Source of the DNA: UBA8752 sp964223495
GTDB taxonomy: Bacteria > Bacteroidota > Bacteroidia > Flavobacteriales_D > Sanyastnellaceae
Assembly: GCA_964223495.1 (NCBI GenBank)
Contig: CAXQGL010000034.1
Coordinates: forward strand, 1-36,465
Length of the DNA stretch: 36,465 nt
Reading direction: 5' to 3'
This document shows positions 1 to 9,184 of this stretch, in pieces. The notes beneath the pieces are model-generated. The model was not told the origin of the DNA. It made no database searches and was given only the letters and a program-made list of their open reading frames with translations. Numbering within the stretch: the stretch's first letter is position 1; each line of letters starts with the position of its first letter. The position numbers and the translations under genes were made by a program.

Positions 1-131
1 AGCATGCCCTCTGGCCATTGGTGGAGGACGGCGTCTTCGACGGCCTGACGCGGGACGGCCATGCCATCACCCGCACCTATGCCGGACAGCGTGACATGCT
101 GGACCGCCACGTGTTGGACCCGACGCCTTGA
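1..131 (+). CDS. 3' end of an unrecognised upstream gene
   Basis: An open frame enters from the left edge and stops with TGA at 129-131, leaving about 42 residues ending in DPTP. The tail is acidic and hydrophilic (for example LVEDGVFDGL) with no sorting-domain or membrane character. I do not recognise the family. Its stop lies two bases before the ATG of the following glycoside hydrolase, so it is very probably the previous member of the same operon, and a role in beta-glucan use is a reasonable but untested guess. Confidence 0.6.
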   Translation, partial: HALWPLVEDGVFDGLTRDGHAITRTYAGQRDMLDRHVLDPTP

Positions 132-133
132 CC

Positions 134-2608
134 ATGCCCAAGCTCCCCTTCCCCGTCGCATCGACCGCCCTGTTGCTTGGCCTCACCCTGTCCTCCTGCA
201 GCGAACCAAGAACCGGGGTATGGACGGACGATGGTCGGCTCTTTACGGAAGAAGGCCCGTACTTCATCCAAGCCGTCTGCTACCATCCCGTACCGGTCGG
301 GCAGGAATCCCGCAGCTTTGAGTCGCTGACCCGGGACCTCGCCATCATGCAGGACCTCGGCGTCAACACGGTCCGCGTCTACGAACCCATCGCCTCCGCT
401 GCCGTGCTCGACGAGATCCACGCCGCCGGCATCTCGGTCATCATGGGTTTCGGATATGATCAAGGAGGCGTCCATGACCTGAAATCCGGCACCTACCTCG
501 ACTACATCAGGGAATTCAAGTCCCACCCCGCCATCCTGTGCTGGGAACTCGGGAACGAGTACAACTACCACCCGGAGTGGTTCGGGGGGGCCGTGGATGT
601 CTGGTACGAAACGCTGAAGACCGCGTCCGCAGCCATTCAGGCGGAAGACCCCCACCACCCCGTCTCCACGGCCCACGGTGAAGTGCCCGAAGACGCCCTG
701 CTCTCCGAGATGACGGACATCGACCTCTGGGGAATCAACACCTACCGCTGGGATGTGTCGTACACGGCCGCATTGGACTTCGCCCAGCGGAGCAACAAAG
801 CCATGTATTTCTCCGAGCTCGGTTCGGACAGCTACATGAAGACCGCGGCTCCGGGCTACGACGAAGGCGAAAACCAAGGCGCCCAAGCCGACGCCACGCA
901 AGCCCTGCTGGCCCCCATCTTCTCCGATTCTGTCCCCTCTGCCGGCGTGGCGGTCTTTTCCTTCACCGACGGCTGGTGGAAGGCCGGGCATCCCGACCGG
1001 CAGGACATCGGTGGCTGGGCCCCGGCCAGCAGCGGCGTGCCATACGATGGCGCCCCCAATGAAGAGTACTGGGGGTTGGTGGACATCCACCGGAATCCGA
1101 AGGAAGCCTATGCCGTGGTCCAATCCCTGTTCAATGGCAATACCCCCACACGCATGACGGACGGAAAACGCAAGAAAGCGGTGTCCGAGACCTCCCGCCG
1201 CGGTGGACGCTTCCACGCCATTCCGCAGGACACGCTTGCCCAATGGAACGCTGCAGGAGCGGAAGACGTGCGCGTCCTTGTGCACGCCGATCAGCGGAAG
1301 CAGAGAATCGAGGGGTTCGGCGGATCTTTCACCGACGCCGCGGCCTACCTCGTCCACCAGATGAGTCCGGAGCAGCGCCAGCGCATCCTCGAGGCTTACT
1401 TCGCTCCCGCGGGCGCCAACTACAGCCTCACCCGCACGCACATGAATTCATGCGATTTCTCGCGGTTCCACTACAGCTATGCGGAAGTGGAAGGCGACAT
1501 GGCATTGGAGCATTTCAGCATTGCGCAGGATTTAGAGTTCCTCTTCCCCATGATCCGGTCGGCCCAGGCCATCTCCAAGGACGGGTTCCAGGTCATTGCC
1601 TCCCCTTGGACCGCCCCGCCGTGGATGAAGGACAACCACGACTGGGTCGGCGGCAAGCTGCTGCCGGAGATGCAGCCCACGTGGGCGCAGTTCTTCGTGA
1701 AGTACGCCCAGGCCTCCGAGGCGGAGGGCATTCCCCTGTGGGGCTTCACCGTGGAGAACGAACCTCACGGCAACGGCAACAACTGGGAGAGCATGCACTA
1801 CTCTCCCGACGAGATGACCGAATTCGTGCGGGATCACCTCGGCCCCGCCCTCGAAGCGAACGGCCTCGGACACCTCAACGTCCTCGGCTACGACCAGAAC
1901 CGGGCCGGCCTGGACGAGTGGACGTCCTCGATGTACCGCGATTCCGCCAGCGCGAAGTACTTCGCCGGGACGGCGATCCATTGGTACGAGAGCACCTACG
2001 AGGTCTTCCCCGACGACTTGGACCGTGCCCACGAAGCGGCCCCGGAAAAGCTACTCATCGAAACCGAAGGGTGCATCGACGCCGAAGTCCCCGTCTGGCA
2101 GGACGACGACTGGTACTGGCAAAAGGAAGCCACCGACTGGGGCTTCACTTGGCGCGAAGAGGAGAAGAAATACCTGCACCCGAAGTACGCCCCGGTCCAC
2201 CGCTACGCGCGGGACATCATCGGCTGCCTGAATCATTGGGTCAACGGCTGGGTCGATTGGAACATGGTCCTCGACCGCCAAGGCGGTCCCAATTGGTTCA
2301 AGAACTGGTGCATCGCGCCCGTTATCGTCGATCCGGAACAAGACGAAGTGTACTTCACGCCACTCTACGACGTGATGTGCCACTTCAGCAAGTTCATCCG
2401 GCCCGGGGCCACCGTTCTGGCCTCCGAGTGCACGGATTCCGAACTCATGGCCGTCGCCGTCGAATCACCCGACGGTGGCCACGTTCTTGTCTGTTTCAAC
2501 CCCGGGGATTCCCCCCGCACCGCGCGCATTGAAGGCCTGTCGGAAGACATCCGCATCGTCCTCGACGCCCAAGCCATTCAAACGATTGTCCTGACTCCAG
2601 GTCATTGA
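134..2608 (+). CDS. Bimodular glycoside hydrolase lipoprotein: clan GH-A barrel fused to GH30
   Basis: An 824-residue lipoprotein: the signal peptide ends in the lipobox L19-S-S-C22. Residues about 30-335 form a TIM-barrel hydrolase of clan GH-A type, with WELGNEY carrying the candidate acid/base E142 and YFSELG carrying the candidate nucleophile E228; the exact family (GH2-, GH17- or GH72-like) is unclear to me. After a basic linker (about 335-375) a full GH30 module follows: EGFGGSFTDAA near 393, acid/base E543 in ENEP, nucleophile E645 in ETEGC, then the GH30 beta-sandwich. GH30 enzymes of this kind are glucosylceramidase-like or beta-1,6-glucanases. Together with the downstream GH17 and symporter this suggests debranching of laminarin-like beta-1,3/1,6-glucan at the cell surface. 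ATG 134 is chosen over an in-frame TTG at 128 because it begins the signal peptide. Two catalytic modules in one lipoprotein is unusual. Confidence 0.9.
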   Translation: MPKLPFPVASTALLLGLTLSSCSEPRTGVWTDDGRLFTEEGPYFIQAVCYHPVPVGQESRSFESLTRDLAIMQDLGVNTVRVYEPIASAAVLDEIHAAGISVIMGFGYDQGGVHDLKSGTYLDYIREFKSHPAILCWELGNEYNYHPEWFGGAVDVWYETLKTASAAIQAEDPHHPVSTAHGEVPEDALLSEMTDIDLWGINTYRWDVSYTAALDFAQRSNKAMYFSELGSDSYMKTAAPGYDEGENQGAQADATQALLAPIFSDSVPSAGVAVFSFTDGWWKAGHPDRQDIGGWAPASSGVPYDGAPNEEYWGLVDIHRNPKEAYAVVQSLFNGNTPTRMTDGKRKKAVSETSRRGGRFHAIPQDTLAQWNAAGAEDVRVLVHADQRKQRIEGFGGSFTDAAAYLVHQMSPEQRQRILEAYFAPAGANYSLTRTHMNSCDFSRFHYSYAEVEGDMALEHFSIAQDLEFLFPMIRSAQAISKDGFQVIASPWTAPPWMKDNHDWVGGKLLPEMQPTWAQFFVKYAQASEAEGIPLWGFTVENEPHGNGNNWESMHYSPDEMTEFVRDHLGPALEANGLGHLNVLGYDQNRAGLDEWTSSMYRDSASAKYFAGTAIHWYESTYEVFPDDLDRAHEAAPEKLLIETEGCIDAEVPVWQDDDWYWQKEATDWGFTWREEEKKYLHPKYAPVHRYARDIIGCLNHWVNGWVDWNMVLDRQGGPNWFKNWCIAPVIVDPEQDEVYFTPLYDVMCHFSKFIRPGATVLASECTDSELMAVAVESPDGGHVLVCFNPGDSPRTARIEGLSEDIRIVLDAQAIQTIVLTPGH

Positions 2609-2622
2609 ACACCACCATCACC

Positions 2623-4056
2623 ATGAAAGAACCGGCAACGCCAACCGCCTCCAGCATCACCTTGGGGCAGAAAATGGCCTTCGGCTTCGGCATGCTGGCC
2701 CAGCAGATGTTCCCCGCCGCCCTTGGTGTGTTCATCATCGTGCTGGTCCAGGACCTGGGGTTTGCCGCCCTCCTGTGGGGGATCATTCAATTCCTGCCCC
2801 GGATTTTCGACGCCATCACCGACCCCATCATGGGGTTCATCTCCGACAACACCCGTTCGAAATGGGGACGGAGAAAGCAGTACATCTTCGTCGGCGCCAT
2901 CCTGATGGGACTCGCCTACGTCGCCATGTGGCAGTTGTACAAGGAAGACGGCATCACCTACAACTTCATCTACTTCCTGAGCTGGTCCCTCGTCTTCTAT
3001 CTCGGACTGACCATCTTCAGCGTCCCCTTCGTGGCCATGGGCTACGAAATCAGCGATGACTTCCACGAGCGGACGCAGATCATGGCCATCGGCCAGTCCA
3101 TCAGCCAATGGGCCTGGGTCATCGCCCCCTGGCTGTGGGTCATCCTCTACGACCCCAGCTGGTTCCCCGCGCCGGACCAGGGCGTCCGGGAGTTGTCCAT
3201 CTGGGTGGCCATCCCCTGCACCCTCTTCGCGCTCCTGCCCGCCATTTTCATGAAGAGCAAGTCCACGGTGGACCGAACCGACTTCGCGCCGATCAACGCC
3301 TCGGCCATCCTCGGCAGCGTGGGAAAGATCTTCGTTTCGGCATTCGCGGCTTTCGGCATCAAGCAGTTCCGCCAGATGACCGCAGCGACCCTGTTGATCT
3401 TCGCCTCCTTCCAGGTCATCGCATCGTACACCTGGTTCATCATCGTCCACTACATGTTCGACAGTGACCCCGCCAGTGCAGGAACCTGGCCGGCACTGCA
3501 CGGCTCCGTGGGCGCCCTGATCACCACCTTTCTCGTGATTCCCCTGGTGACCCAGATGTCGAAGACCTGGGGAAAGAAGAAGGCCTTCATCGTGTGCCAG
3601 CTCATCTCCATCGTGGGGTACATCCTGTTCTGGTTCCTGTTCGTCCCGGGCAAGCCGTACCTGTTCCTGTTCGCCCTGCCCTTCCACTCCTTCGGGATCG
3701 GAAGCCTGTTCACCATCATGATGAGCATGACCGCCGATGTCTGCGACCTGGATGAACTCCAGACGGGCCAGCGGCGGGAAGGCGTCCTCGGCGCGGTCTA
3801 TTGGTGGATTGTCAAGCTGGGCATCGGCCTGGCCGCCTTGCTGAGCGGAACCATCCTGTGGATCGTGGGCTTCGATGCCGAGAATGTGACCTCATCCGCC
3901 CTCACGGGCATGCGCCTGTTCTACACGTTCTTCCCCATCGCCGGCGTGATCGGCGCCATCCTGATCATGAAGAGCTATGACATCACTGAGGAGCGCGCAG
4001 GCCAATTGAAGGAAGAGCTGATCCAAAGGCGCGCAGAACTCACCCCAGAAGCCTGA
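2623..4056 (+). CDS. GPH-family MFS sugar:cation symporter
   Basis: A 477-residue inner-membrane carrier with about twelve hydrophobic segments. It shows glycoside-pentoside-hexuronide (MFS_2) hallmarks: the loop DAITDPIMGFISDNT followed by the basic WGRRKQ after the second helices, and the late signature QTGQRREG preceding YWWIVKLG. Family members import mono- or oligosaccharides with H+ or Na+. Its position between the GH30 fusion and GH17 suggests uptake of glucose or short beta-glucan products. A TTG at 2605 overlaps the previous stop in the same frame, but ATG 2623 gives the expected short cytoplasmic N-terminus. The stop lies two bases before the next ATG, so co-transcription with GH17 is very likely. 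Confidence 0.9.
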   Translation: MKEPATPTASSITLGQKMAFGFGMLAQQMFPAALGVFIIVLVQDLGFAALLWGIIQFLPRIFDAITDPIMGFISDNTRSKWGRRKQYIFVGAILMGLAYVAMWQLYKEDGITYNFIYFLSWSLVFYLGLTIFSVPFVAMGYEISDDFHERTQIMAIGQSISQWAWVIAPWLWVILYDPSWFPAPDQGVRELSIWVAIPCTLFALLPAIFMKSKSTVDRTDFAPINASAILGSVGKIFVSAFAAFGIKQFRQMTAATLLIFASFQVIASYTWFIIVHYMFDSDPASAGTWPALHGSVGALITTFLVIPLVTQMSKTWGKKKAFIVCQLISIVGYILFWFLFVPGKPYLFLFALPFHSFGIGSLFTIMMSMTADVCDLDELQTGQRREGVLGAVYWWIVKLGIGLAALLSGTILWIVGFDAENVTSSALTGMRLFYTFFPIAGVIGAILIMKSYDITEERAGQLKEELIQRRAELTPEA

Positions 4057-4058
4057 CC

Positions 4059-4958
4059 ATGAAACTGATGAACATGTCCTACCGCGAGGACAAGATCCTG
4101 TCGCTCGCGGGTGACGGCCCTGCCGGTCTGGACCGAAGTGCACTTCAGAAGCAGTGTGCCTTGTTGCTCGAAGACAAGCTGCACGGCCTCTGCTTCAGCC
4201 CGTACGAAGGGGACCAGCAGCCCGGAGATCCATTTACCGAGGCACAGGTTCGGCGCAAGCTCGAATTGCTCCAGCCGCACACGGAGTGGATCCGGATTTT
4301 CTCTTGCACGGACGGCAACGACCTCATCCCGCAACTGGCCCGGGAATACGGATTCAAGACGCTCGTGGGCGCCTGGCTCGGCAAGGACCAGGTCAAGAAC
4401 GAGGAGGAGATGACGCGCCTCATCGAGTTGGCGCAGGCCGGATTCGTCGACATCGCTGCAGTCGGCAACGAGGTGCTGTACCGGGAAGAATTGCCGGAAG
4501 GCGACCTCATCGCCTGCATCGACCGCGTGCGCCATGCCCTGCCGGACATCCCGGTCGGCTATGTGGACGCGTACTACGAGTTCGCCGACCGGCCCGCATT
4601 GATGGAGGCCTGCGATGTCATCCTCGCCAATTGTTACCCCTACTGGGAAGGGTGCCACATCGACTACTCCCTGCTCTACATGAAGCAGATGTACTACCAG
4701 GCCAAGCAGGCCGGCGGGGGCAAGAAGGTCATCATTACCGAGACCGGCTGGCCGAGCGAGGGCGACCCGCTCGGCGTCGCCGAACCCGGCTACGAGAATG
4801 CCCTGAAGTACTTCATCAACGCCCAGAAATGGACGATGGAGGAAGGCATCGAGATGTTCTACTTCTCCGCCTTCGACGAGGGCTGGAAGGTGGGCACCGA
4901 AGGCAGCGTCGGCGCCTTCTGGGGCCTCTGGGACCACGAAGGGAAGCGCAAGTTCTGA
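4059..4958 (+). CDS. GH17 beta-1,3-glucanase-like enzyme without signal peptide
   Basis: A 299-residue TIM-barrel enzyme with both GH17 signatures: AVGNEVLYR with acid/base E138, and IITETGWPSEG with nucleophile E228. GH17 enzymes cleave beta-1,3-glucans such as laminarin. The N-terminus (MKLMNMSYREDK) has no hydrophobic signal sequence, and the only upstream in-frame space is the two bases after the symporter stop. As written, the enzyme is therefore predicted cytoplasmic and would act on imported oligosaccharides. It is the last gene of this plus-strand set; a convergent gene ends at 5002. Confidence in the family is high; localisation is inference. Confidence 0.92.
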   Translation: MKLMNMSYREDKILSLAGDGPAGLDRSALQKQCALLLEDKLHGLCFSPYEGDQQPGDPFTEAQVRRKLELLQPHTEWIRIFSCTDGNDLIPQLAREYGFKTLVGAWLGKDQVKNEEEMTRLIELAQAGFVDIAAVGNEVLYREELPEGDLIACIDRVRHALPDIPVGYVDAYYEFADRPALMEACDVILANCYPYWEGCHIDYSLLYMKQMYYQAKQAGGGKKVIITETGWPSEGDPLGVAEPGYENALKYFINAQKWTMEEGIEMFYFSAFDEGWKVGTEGSVGAFWGLWDHEGKRKF

Positions 4959-5001
4959 AGCCGCTTCCCTCGTCTGCTCCGGGTCTGATCCGGCCCCATA
5001 C

Positions 5002-7512
5002 TCATTCCAACATCAGGCGCGCCGTTCCACATACCCTGCCTTCGGCATCCATCCAGACCAAGACGACGGCACCACGGGGCCAACCCGCGACATTCAGCGT
5101 GCCGGTAACCGGCCGGGATCCGCTCACCTGCTGGATTTCCCGACCCGAAGCATCCTGAACGGTCAGGCGCTGCGCCTCTTCTGGCCAGACCACACGCACC
5201 TCATCCCGGGCGGGATTGGGGAAGACCCGTTGCCCCGATCCATCGTGCGTTTCCGGTGAAGCCATTCCCACCGACACATCGCCATTGGCAAAGGCGTATT
5301 GGCCGCGACGCAGCCGGCTCACCTTGAAGACCCCCCCTCCATTGAAGGCCGAGCCCATCTGGAGTTCATAGTCGGGATATTGGACCCACGGATCGGCAGG
5401 TGTGGCGCGCCATGCCAGGAAAGCAGCCGCCTCGGTCTGGCCATACAAGTCGAAGTCCAGCTCATCCTCATCGCCACCACGGTAGGTGAAGCGGGCATCG
5501 AGGAGCAAGCCATCGTCCGGCCAGATCCCATCAACCGTCCAGAAGTGGGTGCTGCTGATCTGCTCCACGTAGGGTGCCATCTCCGCGGGCGTCTCCCCCG
5601 GGGCGCCATCGGGTCCCGCCCAATGGTGCTCCACGCGGATGAGGGCACTGTCGCCCTCGGCAATCTCATCGCAGCCGATACGCATGTCCACCCAGGGCAG
5701 ATTCTGCAAGGATGACGTCTCCGAAATCCAGTAGTCGAGGTCCATGCGCCCTTGGTTGAGCCGCCCCTCGGCATTGAGGGCCACCATGACCGGATCGAGG
5801 GCCGTGACGACATCCGCCGTCGCGTATTGCCCCCCCACGACAATCTGGGCCACTTCCCGGTTGCCCTCGGCGTCCCAGACGGTGACGTCAAGCGGCTCGC
5901 CCTCATGAAAACCATCGCACATCCGCAGCTTCTGCTGGAGATGCAGCGTTGTCAGGTGCCCGGTGGGTGCCCCCAGCCCCATGGTGGATGTACTGTCCAG
6001 CACCCACGTCGAAAAACCGGGCTGGCGGATGTGGGCGTCGAACCACGGTGTGACATCCACCCCGGTCGCCTCCTCCCAGGCCGCCTCCAGCATCACGTCA
6101 TCCATGGCACCGCCATAGTTCGTGGCGAGCAAGGCCTGCCCCCCGGAACGGAAGAGCTCGTCACCCAGGAAGTTGCGCAGGTTGTGGACCACCGAAGCGC
6201 CCTTGTTGTAGCTGTGCCTCCCGTAGATGTTCGCATCGGGAATCGGCGACAGGGCAAAGAAACCCCCGTCGTCGATGTGGGCCTGTTCCAGCACGAACTG
6301 CTGGTTGTCCTTGACCATCTCCACGAAGGCCGCACGGCCGCTCAGCTCCTCCTCGAACAGGTGGCTCGAGTACTCTGCAAAGCCCTCCTTGATCCACATG
6401 TGGTTGTGCACCAGCGGCGAGACCATATTGCCCCACCAGTGGTGGCCCAACTCGTGCCCGTACAGGCCCTCGTTCTGAAAGTTGGACTGCTCCAGCATCG
6501 ACAGTGGATAAGCGATGTTGGTCGGATGCTCCATGGCGCCCTGCGGGGTGATCACGTATCCCACCCGATCCCAGGCATGGGGACCCCACCAGTCCTCCAT
6601 GGCGTCGATGCAGACACCGAGGTCGACGAAGCGGTTCTTCATCTGCTGGAGGTTCCCCGGTTTGGCCGTCAGGCGGATGGGCACCTCGCCAAAAGCGCCG
6701 GTGTGTGTGGTGTCCCAATCCTCGTAGTTGGCCACTGCAATGGCACTGAGATACGTGGGAATGGGCTGCGGCATGTCGTACACCCGACGCAACGTATCCC
6801 CCCCGAGGCTGTCCACCAGAACGAGCTGGCCCTGTCCGTGAAAGCGCTTGCCCCCTGTACTGGTGATGCCATAGGTGTAGGCTGCCCGTTCGCGGAACTG
6901 GTCGAAGCAGGGATACCATGCCTTGCCGTGATTCGGGGGAATGGTGGTCAATCCGATGCCGAGGCTGTAGATGTAATCCCCTGTCAGGCTCATCCCACCC
7001 CAATAAGGGTCCTTGCCGGGCTGACCTTGGTAATGCAAGGCCACCACCTGGGGTCCGGCGGGTTGCCAGTTTCCATCCGGTGCAGCAATGAATACGCTGT
7101 CACCGACCTGATCGAAGCCCCAATCCATGCCGTCCAGCGTCACGGAATCCACCGTGAGGCCACCGTGCAGGTCGAACCACAGATTGGACGCCCCGGACGC
7201 CAGGGTCGCAAAGGTGATGGCTGCGCTGCCCGACACCTGCAGGGACGAGGCGGTCGTCACATCGAGCTCGAGTCCGTAGTGGACCACATCAAAGGAGTCG
7301 CTCCGTCCGAGCGATCCCGACATGTCGAAATTCTCGGTAGCCCCTCCTCCCCGCGCAGCCGCCAATGCCTGCAGGGGCAGATGCGCATGTCGGCAGCCGT
7401 TATGGCTCAGGTCACGCGGGGTGGTCAAACGCAGAACGGGCCCGTCTCCCTGGGGAAAAACGGGCCCGCTCAGGGCCGCCATCAGCAGCAGTGCGAAGGA
7501 GAATCGTGGCAT
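5002..7512 (-). CDS. Secreted M1-family metallopeptidase with T9SS tail
   Basis: An 836-residue exported protein with an N-terminal hydrophobic signal peptide ending near VFPQ. The gluzincin zinc site is clear: H353-E-L-G-H357 followed by E376 in WIKEGFAEY, matching HExxH-18-E. The upstream substrate-recognition motif reads GAMEH rather than the aminopeptidase GAMEN. The catalytic part spans roughly residues 75-560; the last 80 or so residues contain the VFPNPARDEV motif and end as a type A T9SS sorting domain. Expected role is extracellular or cell-surface peptide hydrolysis with a single zinc ion. The gene is followed convergently by GH17, and an unrelated T9SS protein gene lies 34 bp upstream on the same strand. 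Confidence 0.93.
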   Translation of the reverse strand: MPRFSFALLLMAALSGPVFPQGDGPVLRLTTPRDLSHNGCRHAHLPLQALAAARGGGATENFDMSGSLGRSDSFDVVHYGLELDVTTASSLQVSGSAAITFATLASGASNLWFDLHGGLTVDSVTLDGMDWGFDQVGDSVFIAAPDGNWQPAGPQVVALHYQGQPGKDPYWGGMSLTGDYIYSLGIGLTTIPPNHGKAWYPCFDQFRERAAYTYGITSTGGKRFHGQGQLVLVDSLGGDTLRRVYDMPQPIPTYLSAIAVANYEDWDTTHTGAFGEVPIRLTAKPGNLQQMKNRFVDLGVCIDAMEDWWGPHAWDRVGYVITPQGAMEHPTNIAYPLSMLEQSNFQNEGLYGHELGHHWWGNMVSPLVHNHMWIKEGFAEYSSHLFEEELSGRAAFVEMVKDNQQFVLEQAHIDDGGFFALSPIPDANIYGRHSYNKGASVVHNLRNFLGDELFRSGGQALLATNYGGAMDDVMLEAAWEEATGVDVTPWFDAHIRQPGFSTWVLDSTSTMGLGAPTGHLTTLHLQQKLRMCDGFHEGEPLDVTVWDAEGNREVAQIVVGGQYATADVVTALDPVMVALNAEGRLNQGRMDLDYWISETSSLQNLPWVDMRIGCDEIAEGDSALIRVEHHWAGPDGAPGETPAEMAPYVEQISSTHFWTVDGIWPDDGLLLDARFTYRGGDEDELDFDLYGQTEAAAFLAWRATPADPWVQYPDYELQMGSAFNGGGVFKVSRLRRGQYAFANGDVSVGMASPETHDGSGQRVFPNPARDEVRVVWPEEAQRLTVQDASGREIQQVSGSRPVTGTLNVAGWPRGAVVLVWMDAEGRVCGTARLMLE

Positions 7513-7546
7513 GCCGGGAAGATACCCCGCCGCCGGCTTTCCCTTC

Positions 7547-9103
7547 TTATTGGACGATGAAACGCTGGCGTCCCGTCACGCCTTCAGCCTTCCAGGAGAG
7601 GACGTACGCTCCCGCCTTCATGGCTGCAGTGGAGATGATCATCCGTCCTGCCGTCACCCGGCCTTCCCACACGAGGGATCCTGACATGTCCACCACAGCG
7701 AGATCGGTTCCTTCCGCAAGCCCGTCCACCCGCAGGGCACCGCGGGCGGGATTCGGCCACAGGGCAACCGCTTGCAACACCGGGTTCGAAACGCTGTTCA
7801 CCGTGCCTTGGCCTCCGAAGAGGTTGATGGCATCCACAAATGTCCAGCCGAGGGCCCACAGGTGTCCCGATCCGGAACCGCACTCGAGGTTGAGCGTATC
7901 CGTCGCCGTGGCACCGCTCGCGTCGAAGGCGAACGTGTAGTCGATGGCGAGGCCATTGTTGACCACCACGTTGTTGTCGGCCGCATAGGCGTCGAGCTGG
8001 GCATCGCCATCCTCCACCTCATTGCCGTCGTAGTCGAGGGCATCGTCGCCGACCACCGTGATGTCCATGAGCGTCAGATCGCCTGCCACCCAGTGATCGA
8101 AGGCATCCTCCGGAGTCTCCTTGTCCTCGATCTCGATGCCCTCCGCGACGTTCACGATGACACCATTGGAGATGTGGCCACCGGATCCGTTGCGGAAGAG
8201 CAGCCCCTGACCGCCACCCACGCCGACAATGGTCCAACCGACCACCGTCGGGATGGCGAAGGGCATCTCGTCGGCAGAGACGTTTCCGTCGTCGGAGTCA
8301 TCGCCATCGAGCTCGCCACCGCGGTCACCCACTTCTCCCGGGGCATCTTGGATGGCCAGCCAGTGCTCGTTTTCCGAACCGTGCCAACCCTGGTCCCAGT
8401 CAAAGCTGTCGTCACCGCAGAAAGCCACGACGGCGTTCTTCACCGACACGGCCCCTCCGAAGAACTCAATGCCATCATCGAGGTTGGAGACCACTTCGAT
8501 GAATTCGACCGTCGTACCGCTGCCGACTCCGGCGAAGGTGATGCCGTTGATCTCATTGGCAGCACCGAGCTCTGCACCACCGTGACGGACGGAGACATAG
8601 CGGAGGGTACCACTGTTGTCGGCGTCATCCTCACCGCCATACGTAGCCTGGTCATTGTCGGAGGGAATGCCCTCCACCTGGGCGGGCCCGCCAAAATTGG
8701 TCGTGGCATTGCCCAAGATGATCAAGCCACCCCATTGGCCGCGCGTATTGTATGCTACGGAACCGTCCAGCGGATCGGCCTCGTAGGTCATGATGATGGG
8801 ACATTCTGCGTTGCCTTCGGCAAAAATCTGTCCATCCCTGGAAACGATGAGTGCGGCGGCATCCACACCGGAACCGGCAGCGCCCTTGATGACGGTACCG
8901 GCCTCCACGGTCAACACCTGCCCACCCTGCACAAAAACGTAACCGTCCAGAACATAGGTGTTGGCACAGGTCCAGGTCGTCGTGCCGGTTCCTCCAGACG
9001 GTATGTTCACGATGGGACGATCTGCCAAGGGCGGACAATCACATTGGGCCCGTAGAGAAATGGAGGCGAGAAGCACCAGAAAAAGGAGAGTTGGGTTTCG
9101 CAT
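7547..9103 (-). CDS. Secreted beta-helix-like protein with T9SS tail
   Basis: A 518-residue exported protein beginning MRNPTLLFLVLLASISLRAQ, a clear signal peptide; ATG 9103 is preferred over an in-frame ATG at 9133 for that reason. The middle is rich in short Gly/Asn/Asp-containing strands (GQWGGLIILGNA, LRYVSVRHGG, ISNGVIVNV) typical of right-handed parallel beta-helix surface proteins of Bacteroidota. An acidic stretch around residues 270-290 (ELDGDDSDDGN) may bind calcium. The C-terminus carries ALWPNPARGALRVDG and ends RQRFIVQ, a T9SS sorting domain. No catalytic motif is visible; adhesion or glycan binding is possible but not shown. It may be co-transcribed with the M1 peptidase, which starts 34 bp downstream. 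Confidence 0.85.
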   Translation of the reverse strand: MRNPTLLFLVLLASISLRAQCDCPPLADRPIVNIPSGGTGTTTWTCANTYVLDGYVFVQGGQVLTVEAGTVIKGAAGSGVDAAALIVSRDGQIFAEGNAECPIIMTYEADPLDGSVAYNTRGQWGGLIILGNATTNFGGPAQVEGIPSDNDQATYGGEDDADNSGTLRYVSVRHGGAELGAANEINGITFAGVGSGTTVEFIEVVSNLDDGIEFFGGAVSVKNAVVAFCGDDSFDWDQGWHGSENEHWLAIQDAPGEVGDRGGELDGDDSDDGNVSADEMPFAIPTVVGWTIVGVGGGQGLLFRNGSGGHISNGVIVNVAEGIEIEDKETPEDAFDHWVAGDLTLMDITVVGDDALDYDGNEVEDGDAQLDAYAADNNVVVNNGLAIDYTFAFDASGATATDTLNLECGSGSGHLWALGWTFVDAINLFGGQGTVNSVSNPVLQAVALWPNPARGALRVDGLAEGTDLAVVDMSGSLVWEGRVTAGRMIISTAAMKAGAYVLSWKAEGVTGRQRFIVQ

Positions 9104-9184
9104 GGTTTCGTTTTGATGTGCCGAAATAACCACAGGCTTTCGTGCTGGGCATGAAGGGGAATCAATCTCCTCGTGAAGGAAATG

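Noticed and set aside
77..1441. Long minus-strand frame opposite the GH30 fusion
   Set aside because: Antisense shadow of a well-supported gene in GC-rich DNA; no recognisable protein features.
1..4958. A complete SusC/SusD polysaccharide utilisation locus
   Set aside because: No SusC-like receptor or SusD lipoprotein is encoded here; the only TonB receptor in the window is of metal type and lies far away.
5752..7560. 602-codon plus-strand frame opposite the M1 peptidase
   Set aside because: Antisense shadow; the minus strand carries the HExxH peptidase.
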